64,000 nucleotides of DNA from assembly GCA_963754385.1 (NCBI GenBank), contig CAVWGE010000001.1, positions 1 to 64,000 on the forward strand, written 5' to 3'. Made by a program: the position numbers and the translations under genes. Numbering within the stretch: position 1 is the first letter of the stretch; each line of letters starts with the position of its first letter. This document shows, piece after piece, positions 19,180-27,370 of this stretch. The stretch is from 9FT-COMBO-48-23 sp963754385. GTDB taxonomy: Bacteria > Chloroflexota > Dehalococcoidia > GIF9 > UBA5629. The notes beneath the pieces are model-generated. The model worked only from the letters and a program-made list of their open reading frames with translations. It did not search any database and was not told the origin of the DNA.

Positions 19180-20412
19180 TCAGTCAAAAGCTCCGGCCAC
19201 GTAACATTCGTTTATCTCATCCTCGGACATACTGAGAATTTCTTTAAAAACATATTCGTTATCTTGCCCTATTGAGGAAGGGCCGGGCTTACGGACGGCT
19301 CCGGGAGTTTTGGAAAGCCCTATGGTGATATTTTCACAAAATGCCTTCCCCTCTGGATGGTCAAGCTCCTTATAGTATTGCCGTGCTTTAACCTGTTCAT
19401 CATGATATAGTATGTCTTCACCAGTTTCAACCACGCCAGTAGCTACACCCCTAGCTTGCAATGACTTCATTATTTCTTCAGGCGTTTTACTAATTGTCCA
19501 TTCTTGGATAAGGCTATCCAGTTCATCCTCATTCTCTTTGCGTCGCACTAAAGTTGCAAATCTTGCTTCTGTAGTCCAGGATGGATTACCTATGACCTGA
19601 GCAAATGATGCCCACTGCTCCTCATTAAAAACGGCAATAGCACACCAACGGTCATCCCCTTTGCAGCGATAAACCCCGTGAGGGGCAGCATATGGTAGGC
19701 GATTGCCCTGTGGCTTACGTATACGCTTATTGACGGTGTAGTCCAAAATCGTGGTTTCCATGCAGCATAAGCAACTTTCAAACTGCGATAGCTCTATATA
19801 CTGCCCTTTGCCAGTCATGTTCCTATAATGGAGAGCAGCCAGGACTGCAATAGTAGCGTGGGTTGGATTAGGTCCCATATCAGGCAAAGCAATATTTATT
19901 CCGGGTGGGCGATTTGGAAACCCAGATATGCTATTCAGCCCTACGGCGGATTGGATACCAGTCCCATAACCAGAGAATTTACTACGGGGTCCGGTTTTCC
20001 CGAATACAGGCATGGTAATTGCGATGATGTCAGGTTTTACTTTTACCAGTTCTTCGTAGCCTAACCCAATCTCGTCCATGTAGCCAGCGGAAAAGTTGTC
20101 ACAGACTATATCACTTACTGAGACTAACTTCTTAGCAATCTCAATTCCTTTGGGATTTCTCAAGTTAAGGCTAATACTGAGCTTACCGCAGTTAAAGTTG
20201 GTGAACAGAGCACCTCGACGTACCTTGCCTTCAAAGGTCTTCGGGTCGCCCGGGGCGTTTCTGGCCCAGTCTATTCTCTTTGTGCTCTCTATTTTAACTA
20301 CTTCTGCCCCATAGTCAGCAAAGTATCGACCCACCCAGGGGCCCGCCTGCACCCAGCTGAAATCAGCAAATCTTATTCCCTCAAGGGGCATTCTCTTTTG
20401 CTTGGGAACCAT
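19180..20412 (-). CDS. CaiB/BaiF-family CoA-transferase, likely catalytic subunit
   Basis: A 410-residue class III CoA-transferase that moves CoA between acyl-CoA and a carboxylic acid through enzyme-bound anhydride and thioester intermediates on an Asp. The family blocks are present: IRFADFSWVQAGPWVGRYFA, GAEVVKIESTKRIDWAR, FNCGKLSISLNLRNPKG, VCDNFSAGYMDEIGLGYEEL and KTGPRSKFSGYGTG. A candidate catalytic Asp lies in ALPDMGPNPTHA before the helix AVLAALHYRNMTGKGQ. It starts the pair with the 17841-19139 gene (40 bp apart), within one operon. The substrate is unknown. Confidence 0.85.
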   Translation of the reverse strand: MVPKQKRMPLEGIRFADFSWVQAGPWVGRYFADYGAEVVKIESTKRIDWARNAPGDPKTFEGKVRRGALFTNFNCGKLSISLNLRNPKGIEIAKKLVSVSDIVCDNFSAGYMDEIGLGYEELVKVKPDIIAITMPVFGKTGPRSKFSGYGTGIQSAVGLNSISGFPNRPPGINIALPDMGPNPTHATIAVLAALHYRNMTGKGQYIELSQFESCLCCMETTILDYTVNKRIRKPQGNRLPYAAPHGVYRCKGDDRWCAIAVFNEEQWASFAQVIGNPSWTTEARFATLVRRKENEDELDSLIQEWTISKTPEEIMKSLQARGVATGVVETGEDILYHDEQVKARQYYKELDHPEGKAFCENITIGLSKTPGAVRKPGPSSIGQDNEYVFKEILSMSEDEINECYVAGAFD

Positions 20413-20496
20413 CTTAGGGATACCTCAGTATTTGACCCTTACCAGTTCTTCTAATCAAAACGCCGACGCGTTCTAAAAGACCTGATAAAATATTAA

Positions 20497-21360
20497 TCAT
20501 ATAGGATTTGCCTTACGCCTTTCATAGCCGTATTTCTCAAAGGGTTTATCTCTAAAATCGAGGGCAGCTTTCATACCTTGTTCTTTCATAATGGTGTAGA
20601 ATTCCTTCTCGCACTCGTTCGCAACTAGATGGACCAGAGTATTTACTTCTTCATTGTGCCAAATTTGTTCCCGTGCTCCCTTCAAGTTCATGCCAAACTT
20701 CAGGGACATTTTAACTATTTTTAAAATCTCCAAAGGCATCAGGGACATTATTTCTGCATACCGGATAGCTTCTGCCTCAACCCGATCATCCGGGACAACC
20801 TTGTTTATGGCCCCCAGCCGGTATAGTTCCTGAGCACTGATATTCCACCCACAGCAAAGAGTTTCGAAGGCTTTCCGGTAGCCAGTCCACATTTGGAGCA
20901 TACCCCCGAAACCACCCGAAACGCGAGTAATTTCGAAGCCCATAAATGAGCTTTCACCCATGACGACAATATCATGGAACATGACAAACATAGCACCTGC
21001 AGCAAGGGCCGCACCACGCACACCAGCTACGATAGGTTTGGATATTTCCCAAACGGGGTAGGCAAAAATGCGAGGGTCATTGACTCGTCTCCACTTTGGT
21101 TCTCCCCATTCCGCTTTTTCACCTGGTTTCCATTCCTGCTTTCTTGATAAGACGGCGACGTCATGGCCAGCAGAAAAATGTTCACCAGTAGCTAAACTCA
21201 CGGCGACCTTGGCTTCATTATTTCTCTCGAACTTGTCAATAGCATCCAGAAATTCAGTCTGAAATTCTTTCCCCATGGTGTTCCTTTTGTCAGGTTCGTT
21301 GTGAATGATTTTGGTTACCACACCCGGTTCATATATCAAAGTCTTATACTTATCGGCCAT
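20497..21360 (-). CDS. Enoyl-CoA hydratase/isomerase family protein
   Basis: A 287-residue crotonase-fold protein. The oxyanion-hole segments are GEHFSAGHDVAVLSRK (around 60-75) and VAGVRGAALAAGAMFVMFHD (around 118-137). The region SFMGFEITRVSGGFGGMLQM takes the place of the usual PE-x-x-x-G-x-x-P-G-x-G-G with one Glu kept. I chose the ATG at 21360 because GGAG stands 8 bp upstream; a longer in-frame start at 21405 lacks such a site. The family adds water to, isomerises or hydrolyses acyl-CoA. The C-terminal tail is longer than in plain hydratases, so a ring-cleaving or hydrolytic variant is possible. Confidence 0.83.
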   Translation of the reverse strand: MADKYKTLIYEPGVVTKIIHNEPDKRNTMGKEFQTEFLDAIDKFERNNEAKVAVSLATGEHFSAGHDVAVLSRKQEWKPGEKAEWGEPKWRRVNDPRIFAYPVWEISKPIVAGVRGAALAAGAMFVMFHDIVVMGESSFMGFEITRVSGGFGGMLQMWTGYRKAFETLCCGWNISAQELYRLGAINKVVPDDRVEAEAIRYAEIMSLMPLEILKIVKMSLKFGMNLKGAREQIWHNEEVNTLVHLVANECEKEFYTIMKEQGMKAALDFRDKPFEKYGYERRKANPI

Positions 21361-21447
21361 ATCATTAACTCCACTCATAAAAATTACGGAATAGCCCCCA
21401 GGCAATTGGGTTATTCACTCATTCACCTGCAATATCCCGGCACTTAA

Positions 21448-22767
21448 TCATTCCCTTCCTTTATTAAAGAAGCTGGCCCATGGGTCGATGCTCTGGTATC
21501 TCTCACCCGGTTTCCAACGTTTCAGAGTTTCTGGCAGCCTGCCCTTCATCGGTTTTGGCCAGTACTGTGGCGTATACTGCTCTTTACCGTAATTAGGATT
21601 CACCGTGCACCTCATAGAGACAGTGCCACCCCAGATACCCATGGCTACACAATAGTTGTCTCTTTTACACATTGCAATTTCGTTCACTTTGCCTTCTGCT
21701 ACCTTATTGGGCCAATCCGGGTCAGCGATTGCCTGTCTGCCTAAAGCTACCATATCGGTTTCACCATCCTTAATAACTTTCTCAGCCACTGCGGGTGTCT
21801 GAAAACCGGCTGAAATAACTGGGATTTTGATTACAGCCTTTAATTTCTTGCCTTGGGCTTCCAGCAGTTCATAATTATCGGGAGTATCAGGGAAGAAGTG
21901 CTTAAAATCATCGTAGCCAGAGCCATTGGAAAGGCTGATAGCATCTGCCCCAGCCTCTTCAAACAACTTGGCCGCATTGCGTACATCTTCGGGTTTAATC
22001 CCGTCCGGTTGGTACTCCCGGCCGCTCATGCGTACCACAATCGGTACACTGTTTTTGAATTCCTTTCTCAACATGGTTAACAATTCTGTAATATATCGGG
22101 CGCGGTTTTCCACTGACCCACCATACTGATCGGTACGTTTATTAATGCGAGGAGACAAGAATTGATGTAGGCCATAACCATGAGGCCCATGGATTTCAAT
22201 CCCATCAAAACCAGCTAGTATGGCTAATTCGGCAGCCCTGACAAAACTTTTCTGGTCGGCATGAATTTCATCTACAGTCATTGCCCTGGGAATAGCGAGT
22301 AGGTGATTGGTCCAGTCATTACGCCAGTATTTCGCCCAGGCACGAGTTGACTTAGCTTTTAGCAGACCCTCATACAGTTCCTCTCTTTTAAATGGCGTGG
22401 CTGAAGAACTTTTGGCATTGGTTCTGCCGGTCTGTCGGCCAAAACCGGGACTCAGTTGGGCGAAGATTTTGGTATTGGTACCCATGGAGTGTATCGATTC
22501 TGTAAAATCACTCCAGTATCCCATGTTAAAACTCCCAGGATACAGATAAGGCACAAAAGGATACTCATCTCTTGCCCCTTTATTAGTAATTATCGAGCCC
22601 GTGGTAAGAAGCCCGAAGCCCCCAAGAGCTCTGGCATTGAAATAACAAATATACTGCAGGGTTACGTGACTATCCCGATCACCTTGCTGGTTCATTGGAG
22701 CCATAGCAATCCGGTTTTTGATTGTCACTGGTCCGATTTTAATTTGTTCAAAAAGCTTATCGTACAC
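21448..22767 (-). CDS. Old Yellow Enzyme-type NADH:flavin oxidoreductase (short form)
   Basis: A 439-residue FMN-dependent TIM barrel of the 2,4-dienoyl-CoA reductase/OYE group. Visible are the start KIGPVTIKNRIAMAPMNQQG, the substrate-binding GFDGIEIHGPHGYGLHQFLS (His), NKRTDQYGGSVENRARY, and VISAGFQTPAVAEK then DMVALGRQAIADPDWPNK for FMN phosphate. The Fe-S region is altered: instead of C-x2-C-x3-C-x11-C it reads CKRDNYCVAMGIWG then MRCTVNP, with only three Cys. The FAD/NAD domain of dienoyl-CoA reductases is absent. It probably reduces an activated C=C bond of a cyclic or unsaturated CoA ester. Confidence 0.85.
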   Translation of the reverse strand: MYDKLFEQIKIGPVTIKNRIAMAPMNQQGDRDSHVTLQYICYFNARALGGFGLLTTGSIITNKGARDEYPFVPYLYPGSFNMGYWSDFTESIHSMGTNTKIFAQLSPGFGRQTGRTNAKSSSATPFKREELYEGLLKAKSTRAWAKYWRNDWTNHLLAIPRAMTVDEIHADQKSFVRAAELAILAGFDGIEIHGPHGYGLHQFLSPRINKRTDQYGGSVENRARYITELLTMLRKEFKNSVPIVVRMSGREYQPDGIKPEDVRNAAKLFEEAGADAISLSNGSGYDDFKHFFPDTPDNYELLEAQGKKLKAVIKIPVISAGFQTPAVAEKVIKDGETDMVALGRQAIADPDWPNKVAEGKVNEIAMCKRDNYCVAMGIWGGTVSMRCTVNPNYGKEQYTPQYWPKPMKGRLPETLKRWKPGERYQSIDPWASFFNKGRE

Positions 22768-22818
22768 TTTAAATTTCCTCCTTCTGTTTCGCTCGATTTT
22801 TGCTGCTCATTTTGCAAT

Positions 22819-23811
22819 TCAGATTTTAGGTGGTGAAACCTTTAGTATCTTAGCCAGATTGAGTCCAGCCCAATTTGCTCTATCATCTTCGCTCAGAGGT
22901 GGGTATCCATAGTCTTTTTGCACTTGCTCTGAAATATTAAACTTTTGCAGGAGATCGACTTCATCTTTGCTTGGTCCTAAATCTGTACCCCAGACTATTT
23001 TGTTAATTCCAGCAAACCTGATTGCTTCGCCCAACAATATCTGGGCTTTCCGACTATTACCATAACCAAAATACGGTAGCAGGCTAGTCCCTATATACAA
23101 GTTGGGATATTTCAATGCACAAATGTTCAGTTCGTCCGTATATGGATAACCCATATGATATGCCAGTATGGTAAGTTCAGGAAATTCTTCACACACATCT
23201 TCGAGAACAGAAGGCCGACAATATTCTGAGCGCCCTGGCACACACCATGAAGCCCCTGTATGTATGAAGAGGGGCACACCCAGTTCTTGCAGCTTCTCAT
23301 AAAAAGGCCACAATTCCTTATTATTAATTGGTGTGTCATCAGCAGGATAGAACTTGACCGCCTTAAAATTCATATTTTTTACCAGGTAATCAATTTCCCA
23401 TATGGCGTTCTTTATTCCCCTGTATATCAATGGACCGACATTACAAACACCCACAAGCCTACCAGGATACTTCTCCAGCTCTTTAGCCAGCCAACCATTG
23501 GTTGACTCCATGCGGGCATAATTTGACATCGGCAGGAATGATTCAGGTAACACACACGCCATGGTTATACCAGCTTCATCCATTTTCTCAATTAGAGCGC
23601 TTGCAGATTCACCGGGTAATTTACCGACTCGCCTCTTTCTGCTTGCTCGAGTTTCCTCGGGAGACCTAACCTCCTTTATCCCGTACACCGTGTAGGGCTC
23701 AAGCTGATAAACGAGATTTCTTACAGCCTTTTGGTTCATCATGTAATAGGGATAGTAACTGATATCACTGGGTTGAGGTAGCATATGGCATTCACAATCA
23801 AAAATGAACAT
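22819..23811 (-). CDS. Amidohydrolase family 2 protein (ACMSD/TIM-barrel hydrolase-like)
   Basis: A 330-residue metal-dependent TIM barrel. The N-terminal metal motif is FDCECHMLPQ (Asp/Glu-x-His in place of the usual H-x-H), followed by KFYPADDTPIN, LFIHTGASWCVPGRSEY (His), LAYHMGYPYT (His) and WGTDLGPSKDE (Asp), the usual order of metal ligands in this family. Members act as decarboxylases, hydratases or hydrolases on ring-cleavage products. The ATG at 23811 follows GGAACACAAA and is preferred over the TTG four codons earlier. It is the first gene of the catabolic operon, behind a strong promoter. Confidence 0.82.
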   Translation of the reverse strand: MFIFDCECHMLPQPSDISYYPYYMMNQKAVRNLVYQLEPYTVYGIKEVRSPEETRASRKRRVGKLPGESASALIEKMDEAGITMACVLPESFLPMSNYARMESTNGWLAKELEKYPGRLVGVCNVGPLIYRGIKNAIWEIDYLVKNMNFKAVKFYPADDTPINNKELWPFYEKLQELGVPLFIHTGASWCVPGRSEYCRPSVLEDVCEEFPELTILAYHMGYPYTDELNICALKYPNLYIGTSLLPYFGYGNSRKAQILLGEAIRFAGINKIVWGTDLGPSKDEVDLLQKFNISEQVQKDYGYPPLSEDDRANWAGLNLAKILKVSPPKI

Positions 23812-23840
23812 TTTGTGTTCCAATCCGCGGATTTATATTT

Positions 23841-23893
23841 GGTCGTGTCCGACCTATTTAATTAAATTATAACATTTTTAAAAATGTTGTCAA
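23841..23893 (-). promoter_or_regulatory. Promoter and operator of the catabolic operon
   Basis: On the minus strand TTGACA (23888-23893), 16 nt, then perfect TATAAT (23866-23871). The spacer with one base each side is a perfect 18-bp palindrome, AACATTTTT/AAAAATGTT (23871-23888). Just downstream of the -10 stands GGTCG-GACA-CGACC (23841-23854), the same design as the sites at 24938 and 30050. The region 23894-24281 beyond it holds no recognisable gene. Confidence 0.75.
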
Positions 23894-24281
23894 TAGGTAA
23901 CGCTAATTTTCTGACTTTCCTCAGCCTTTTGCCATCATTAATACTCAAAAACAACCTACAACTCCGTTACCGCCTACTATGCTTTGGGTAGGTTTGGGTA
24001 AATGACATTATGAGAAAGCTATAATATATTTTCCTATAAATACTGAAGTATGGAGGGATTTGTTTGAATAGACTGGACTAACATGATGAGTGGACTTTTC
24101 TGTTCAAATCGATGGGTTTAATACTTGTAAGAGATAGCGCTTAGTGCCTATCTTCAAGCGCATAAATCCGATGTAGTTACTTCCAAATTAACCTGGGGAA
24201 GCAATTACCGAGCCAGAATCCTGACCCTTACATACAATCATAATTGATACCGTCTCGTGCAAACGAGATTAAGATAAGACG

Positions 24282-24809
24282 TCATCCAAGATATCTAGGA
24301 CTAGTCTCTGTCATGATTGGGAAAATATCGAAATATGGACTCCCCTCCTTTCCCTCATATTCCTTAAGCGCTTTTTCACGCAGCTTGCTGAGGCAATTCC
24401 ACAGTTGCATTTTCTCTTCCTCTGACAGAATGGACATTATTTGATAGACTGTTGTTGCGTTTTCGGTAATCAAAGCATATGCATGCCGGCCTTTTTCAGT
24501 CACTGTAATCCTGACCCGGCTCTTCTTATCTGTGTCCCTTGTTCTTATCACCAAGCCTTTCTTTTCCATTCGGGAAAGAAGTTCCGATACCGAGTGTGGT
24601 TTCCGAAACAACCACCGTGAGATCTCACAGATGATAGCGCTTTTACCGTTGAGAAATTCTATAGCCTGAATGATGAAAAGAACTGCTGCCTCAATGTTTG
24701 AAAGGTCGTATTCAGCTAATTCCCTGTTTCTTATTGCCCAAATGGTATCTCTAGTCTGAACCATCAGTAGCCAAAGTCTGTACTCTTGAGTTAGAAATGA
24801 GCCCAACAT
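24282..24809 (-). CDS. MarR-family transcriptional regulator
   Basis: A 175-residue winged-helix protein. The helix-turn-helix and wing are visible as ICEISRWLFRKPHSVSELLS then RMEKKGLVIRTRDTDKKSRV and RITVTEKGRHA, flanked by helices for dimerisation, as in MarR regulators that sense small aromatic or CoA ligands. It stands between the leftward catabolic operon and the rightward transport operon, the normal place for a local repressor. The inverted motif RRTCGGAYACGAYY found at both promoters is the obvious candidate operator. Confidence 0.85.
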   Translation of the reverse strand: MLGSFLTQEYRLWLLMVQTRDTIWAIRNRELAEYDLSNIEAAVLFIIQAIEFLNGKSAIICEISRWLFRKPHSVSELLSRMEKKGLVIRTRDTDKKSRVRITVTEKGRHAYALITENATTVYQIMSILSEEEKMQLWNCLSKLREKALKEYEGKEGSPYFDIFPIMTETSPRYLG

Positions 24810-24856
24810 AATGAATTCCCTTCTCTTTTAGCATACAAAAAGGTCTTACCCGAAAT

Positions 24857-24885
24857 AATTTAGCAAATTCCAAGAGATTTTTCAA
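24857..24885 (-). promoter_or_regulatory. Weak candidate promoter of the MarR gene
   Basis: On the minus strand TTGAAA (24880-24885), 17 nt, TAAATT (24857-24862), about 48 bp before the start codon. Each hexamer has mismatches, so this is tentative. Confidence 0.35.
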
Positions 24886-24901
24886 GGGTATGTAATAAGC
24901 T

Positions 24902-24951
24902 ATTGACAAAGTAATAGCTAACATTTTATAATATAACGAATCGGATACGAT
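24902..24951 (+). promoter_or_regulatory. Promoter and operator of the ABC transporter operon
   Basis: TTGACA (24902-24907), 18 nt, then perfect TATAAT (24926-24931). Seven bases later lies the inverted repeat AATCG-GATA-CGATT (24938-24951), covering the expected transcription start. The same motif is found at the divergent catabolic promoter (23841) and before the molybdenum hydroxylase (30050). Confidence 0.75.
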
Positions 24952-24998
24952 TTATATTAATGTCTAGTTAATTTAAATAAAAATGTGAGGATGATAAG

Positions 24999-25136
24999 GT
25001 GAGCGAACTGTTTCCAACCAAAACAATAGCTATAGAGGTGCTAGGTTGTACTGACGCAACTCGGGATGAGATCTTATCAAAATTTGTGGTAGAACTAAAA
25101 TACTCCAAAAGAAAAGGGGGGGGCAAAATGAAATAG
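24999..25136 (+). CDS. Small ORF ahead of the binding-protein gene
   Basis: A GTG start preceded by GAGGATGATAAG opens 45 codons (SELFPTKTIAIEVLGCTDAT... ending KRKGGGKMK). Composition is protein-like, and the frame is the first in the transporter transcript. It contains a run of seven G near its end that could promote slippage. I recognise no family. It could be a leader peptide or a chance ORF. Confidence 0.35.
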   Translation: MSELFPTKTIAIEVLGCTDATRDEILSKFVVELKYSKRKGGGKMK

Positions 25137-25179
25137 TCAGACTAGCTTTAATAAATAGTAAACATACTAAGGAGGTAAA

Positions 25180-26505
25180 ATGAAAAAGCTGTTTCTAATA
25201 CTATTAGCAATTGCAACGGTGATTGGTTTGACTTCCGGTGCTTGTAAGTCAGAACCGGCAGTCAAAAAGGAGATTCTTGTGGGCTACACTGCGTCGTTAA
25301 CAGGCGCCTTTGCTGGTTTCGGCGTAGGCCACACATTTGGAGCGCAAGCGGCGATCGATGACATTAATGCACAAGGAGGAGTATATGTAAAGGAGTACGG
25401 ACGTAAATTGCCCATCAAATTGATCGTCCGCGATACCGAGAGTGACCCATTAAAGGTAGCGACTCTTGCCGAACAGCTGGCTACCCTCGACAATATAGAT
25501 TTTTTTATAACAGGTAATGAACCACCGGCAATGCACGTCGGCGTAGCCAATGCAGCTGCGCGATATAAAATCCCACATATCGGTCGCGTCGCTGTAATGG
25601 AACCATGGCTTGAAATGCGGGCAGGTGCTACGCCACCTTGGGAATACACTTGGGCTACTGGTTTTTCAATAGCTGCCGGGGCCCAGGAAGGGGATTTCCG
25701 GTATCAGGTGCCAGGATATACCATACTGTCTATCTGGTTACCGGCGATACAGGGAGTAGCCGATAAAACTAACAAAACAGTGGGTATATTCGGCTCAGAT
25801 GATCCTGACGGCAGAGGTTGGTACATGCTGTCCCCCACAGTGTTAGAGGCGAGTGGTTTTACTGTTAGCGGGATAGATAAAAAAATAGGGCTGTACACTA
25901 TTGGAACTACGGATTTCTCATCAATAGTTAATAAGTGGAAAGAAGATCATGTAGAAATACTTTGGGGTAATTGCATTGGACCTGACTTGGGAATAATATT
26001 GAGACAGGCTCAAGCGCTGGGGTTTCAGCCTAAGATGGTTCTCTGTGGCCGAGCACCCTGCAATTATGTAGATGTAACTGCTTGGGGTGGTGACCTACCA
26101 TTAGGCATCTGTGTGGAAAGCAATTGGAGCCCTGAATATCATAGTCCTGGTATTGGTGATACCACACCACAATCCTTGGCAGCAAGGTGGTCCGATGAGA
26201 CGGGGCAACCAATTAACTTCAATGTAGGGCTGGGATACTATCCAATCCAGGTCTTGGTTGACGCTATCGAGAGGGCAGGAACACTTGATGCCAATGCAAT
26301 CAATAATGCCATAGCGAAAACTGACCTCATGACACTGAACTGGCGTGTGAAGTTTGACAAAAATCAATTCAGTATAGACCCGCTAAACCTTGGACAATGG
26401 CAAAAGATTGATGCACCAGAGCAATGGGAAATGAAGATAGTCGCTTCCCCGCATGAATTCATAAGGCCCAACGCTGATCTAATATTTCCTATTCCGTACA
26501 AGTAA
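25180..26505 (+). CDS. ABC transporter substrate-binding lipoprotein (LivK-type)
   Basis: A 441-residue periplasmic-binding protein of type I (branched-chain amino acid/amide family). A signal peptide with lipobox-like SGAC (Cys at about 21) indicates lipoprotein anchoring. The mature part starts with ILVGYTASLTGAFAGFG and contains DDINAQGGV, LIVRDTESDPLKVATLAEQL, typical of LivK-like proteins. Proteins of this family in catabolic clusters often bind aromatic or cyclic acids rather than amino acids, and the island context supports that. GGAGG lies upstream of the ATG. It heads an operon with two ATPases and two permeases. Confidence 0.9.
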   Translation: MKKLFLILLAIATVIGLTSGACKSEPAVKKEILVGYTASLTGAFAGFGVGHTFGAQAAIDDINAQGGVYVKEYGRKLPIKLIVRDTESDPLKVATLAEQLATLDNIDFFITGNEPPAMHVGVANAAARYKIPHIGRVAVMEPWLEMRAGATPPWEYTWATGFSIAAGAQEGDFRYQVPGYTILSIWLPAIQGVADKTNKTVGIFGSDDPDGRGWYMLSPTVLEASGFTVSGIDKKIGLYTIGTTDFSSIVNKWKEDHVEILWGNCIGPDLGIILRQAQALGFQPKMVLCGRAPCNYVDVTAWGGDLPLGICVESNWSPEYHSPGIGDTTPQSLAARWSDETGQPINFNVGLGYYPIQVLVDAIERAGTLDANAINNAIAKTDLMTLNWRVKFDKNQFSIDPLNLGQWQKIDAPEQWEMKIVASPHEFIRPNADLIFPIPYK

Positions 26506-26524
26506 TAAGGTGGATTAAGTAGCT

Positions 26525-26565
26525 GTCAGGGGAGCTTAAGACGATACATCTTAAGCTCCCCTGAC
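26525..26565 (+). other. Very strong intercistronic hairpin after the binding-protein gene
   Basis: GTCAGGGGAGCTTAAGA and its exact complement form a 17-bp perfect stem around a 7-nt loop. No T run follows. Such hairpins between the binding-protein gene and the rest of an ABC operon act as attenuators or protect the upstream mRNA, giving more binding protein than membrane parts. Confidence 0.7.
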
Positions 26566-26619
26566 GCTAGATAGGCTGAAGGATTTTCTACACGAGTTTA
26601 ATATTGACTGGAAAAAGTT

Positions 26620-27336
26620 ATGGACCAGACGGTTCTTTCCATCGTTGGAATAACTAAGAGTTTTGGCGGGCTACTTGTTCTCAGAGATTTAAGTTTTGAT
26701 ATACAGAACGGCGAAGCCGTGGGTGTTATGGGCCCAAATGGTGCAGGTAAGACAACACTATTAAACATCATAGCTGGTGAATACAAACCTAACTCTGGAG
26801 CAATAAAATTTAATGGAAATGACATCACAGCTCTATCCCCCCAACAAATTTGCCACCTTGGAATTGCCCGAACTTATCAAATTCCTCAACCCTTTATGAA
26901 CTTAACCGCTAAACAAAACCTAATGGTGGCAGCTATATATGGGAAAGGCCTAAAAAAAGATGCTGCTGAGAAAGAAGCTAACGAAATACTTGATATCGTA
27001 GGTCTTTCGGAAAAGAAGGATGTGCTGACTAAAGATTTGAGAACGATAACTCTCAAGCTGCTTGAGTTGGCCCGGGTCCTAGCCACTGGCCCGACGGTGC
27101 TGCTGCTCGATGAGGTCGCGGCGGGCTTAACTGAAGCGGAGATACCTCAACTATTAGACATTCTGAAAAGGGTGCGAACCATGGGCATAACCATTTTGTT
27201 AATCGAACATGTTTTACGCGTAATGGCGCAGGTAGTCGATAGGATTGTAGCGCTGGATCAAGGCATTAAAATCGCTGAGGGCACACTAAAGGAGCTAATG
27301 GAAAACAAAAAGGTTATTGAAGCCTATCTTGGTTAG
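26620..27336 (+). CDS. ABC transporter ATPase (LivG-type)
   Basis: A 238-residue ATPase with Walker A GPNGAGKTTLLN (about 36-47), the LivG-specific GIARTYQIPQPFMNLT, Walker B TVLLLDEVAAGL and the switch His in LLIEHVLRVM. The signature loop, normally LSxGQ or LSYG, is here DLRTITLKLLELARVLA, so the usual Ser-Gly is replaced. The rest of the nucleotide-binding machinery is intact. It pairs with the LivF-type ATPase that follows. Confidence 0.88.
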   Translation: MDQTVLSIVGITKSFGGLLVLRDLSFDIQNGEAVGVMGPNGAGKTTLLNIIAGEYKPNSGAIKFNGNDITALSPQQICHLGIARTYQIPQPFMNLTAKQNLMVAAIYGKGLKKDAAEKEANEILDIVGLSEKKDVLTKDLRTITLKLLELARVLATGPTVLLLDEVAAGLTEAEIPQLLDILKRVRTMGITILLIEHVLRVMAQVVDRIVALDQGIKIAEGTLKELMENKKVIEAYLG

Positions 27337-27370
27337 CAATATTCAAACGCTTGTTTTCAAAGTATATGTA

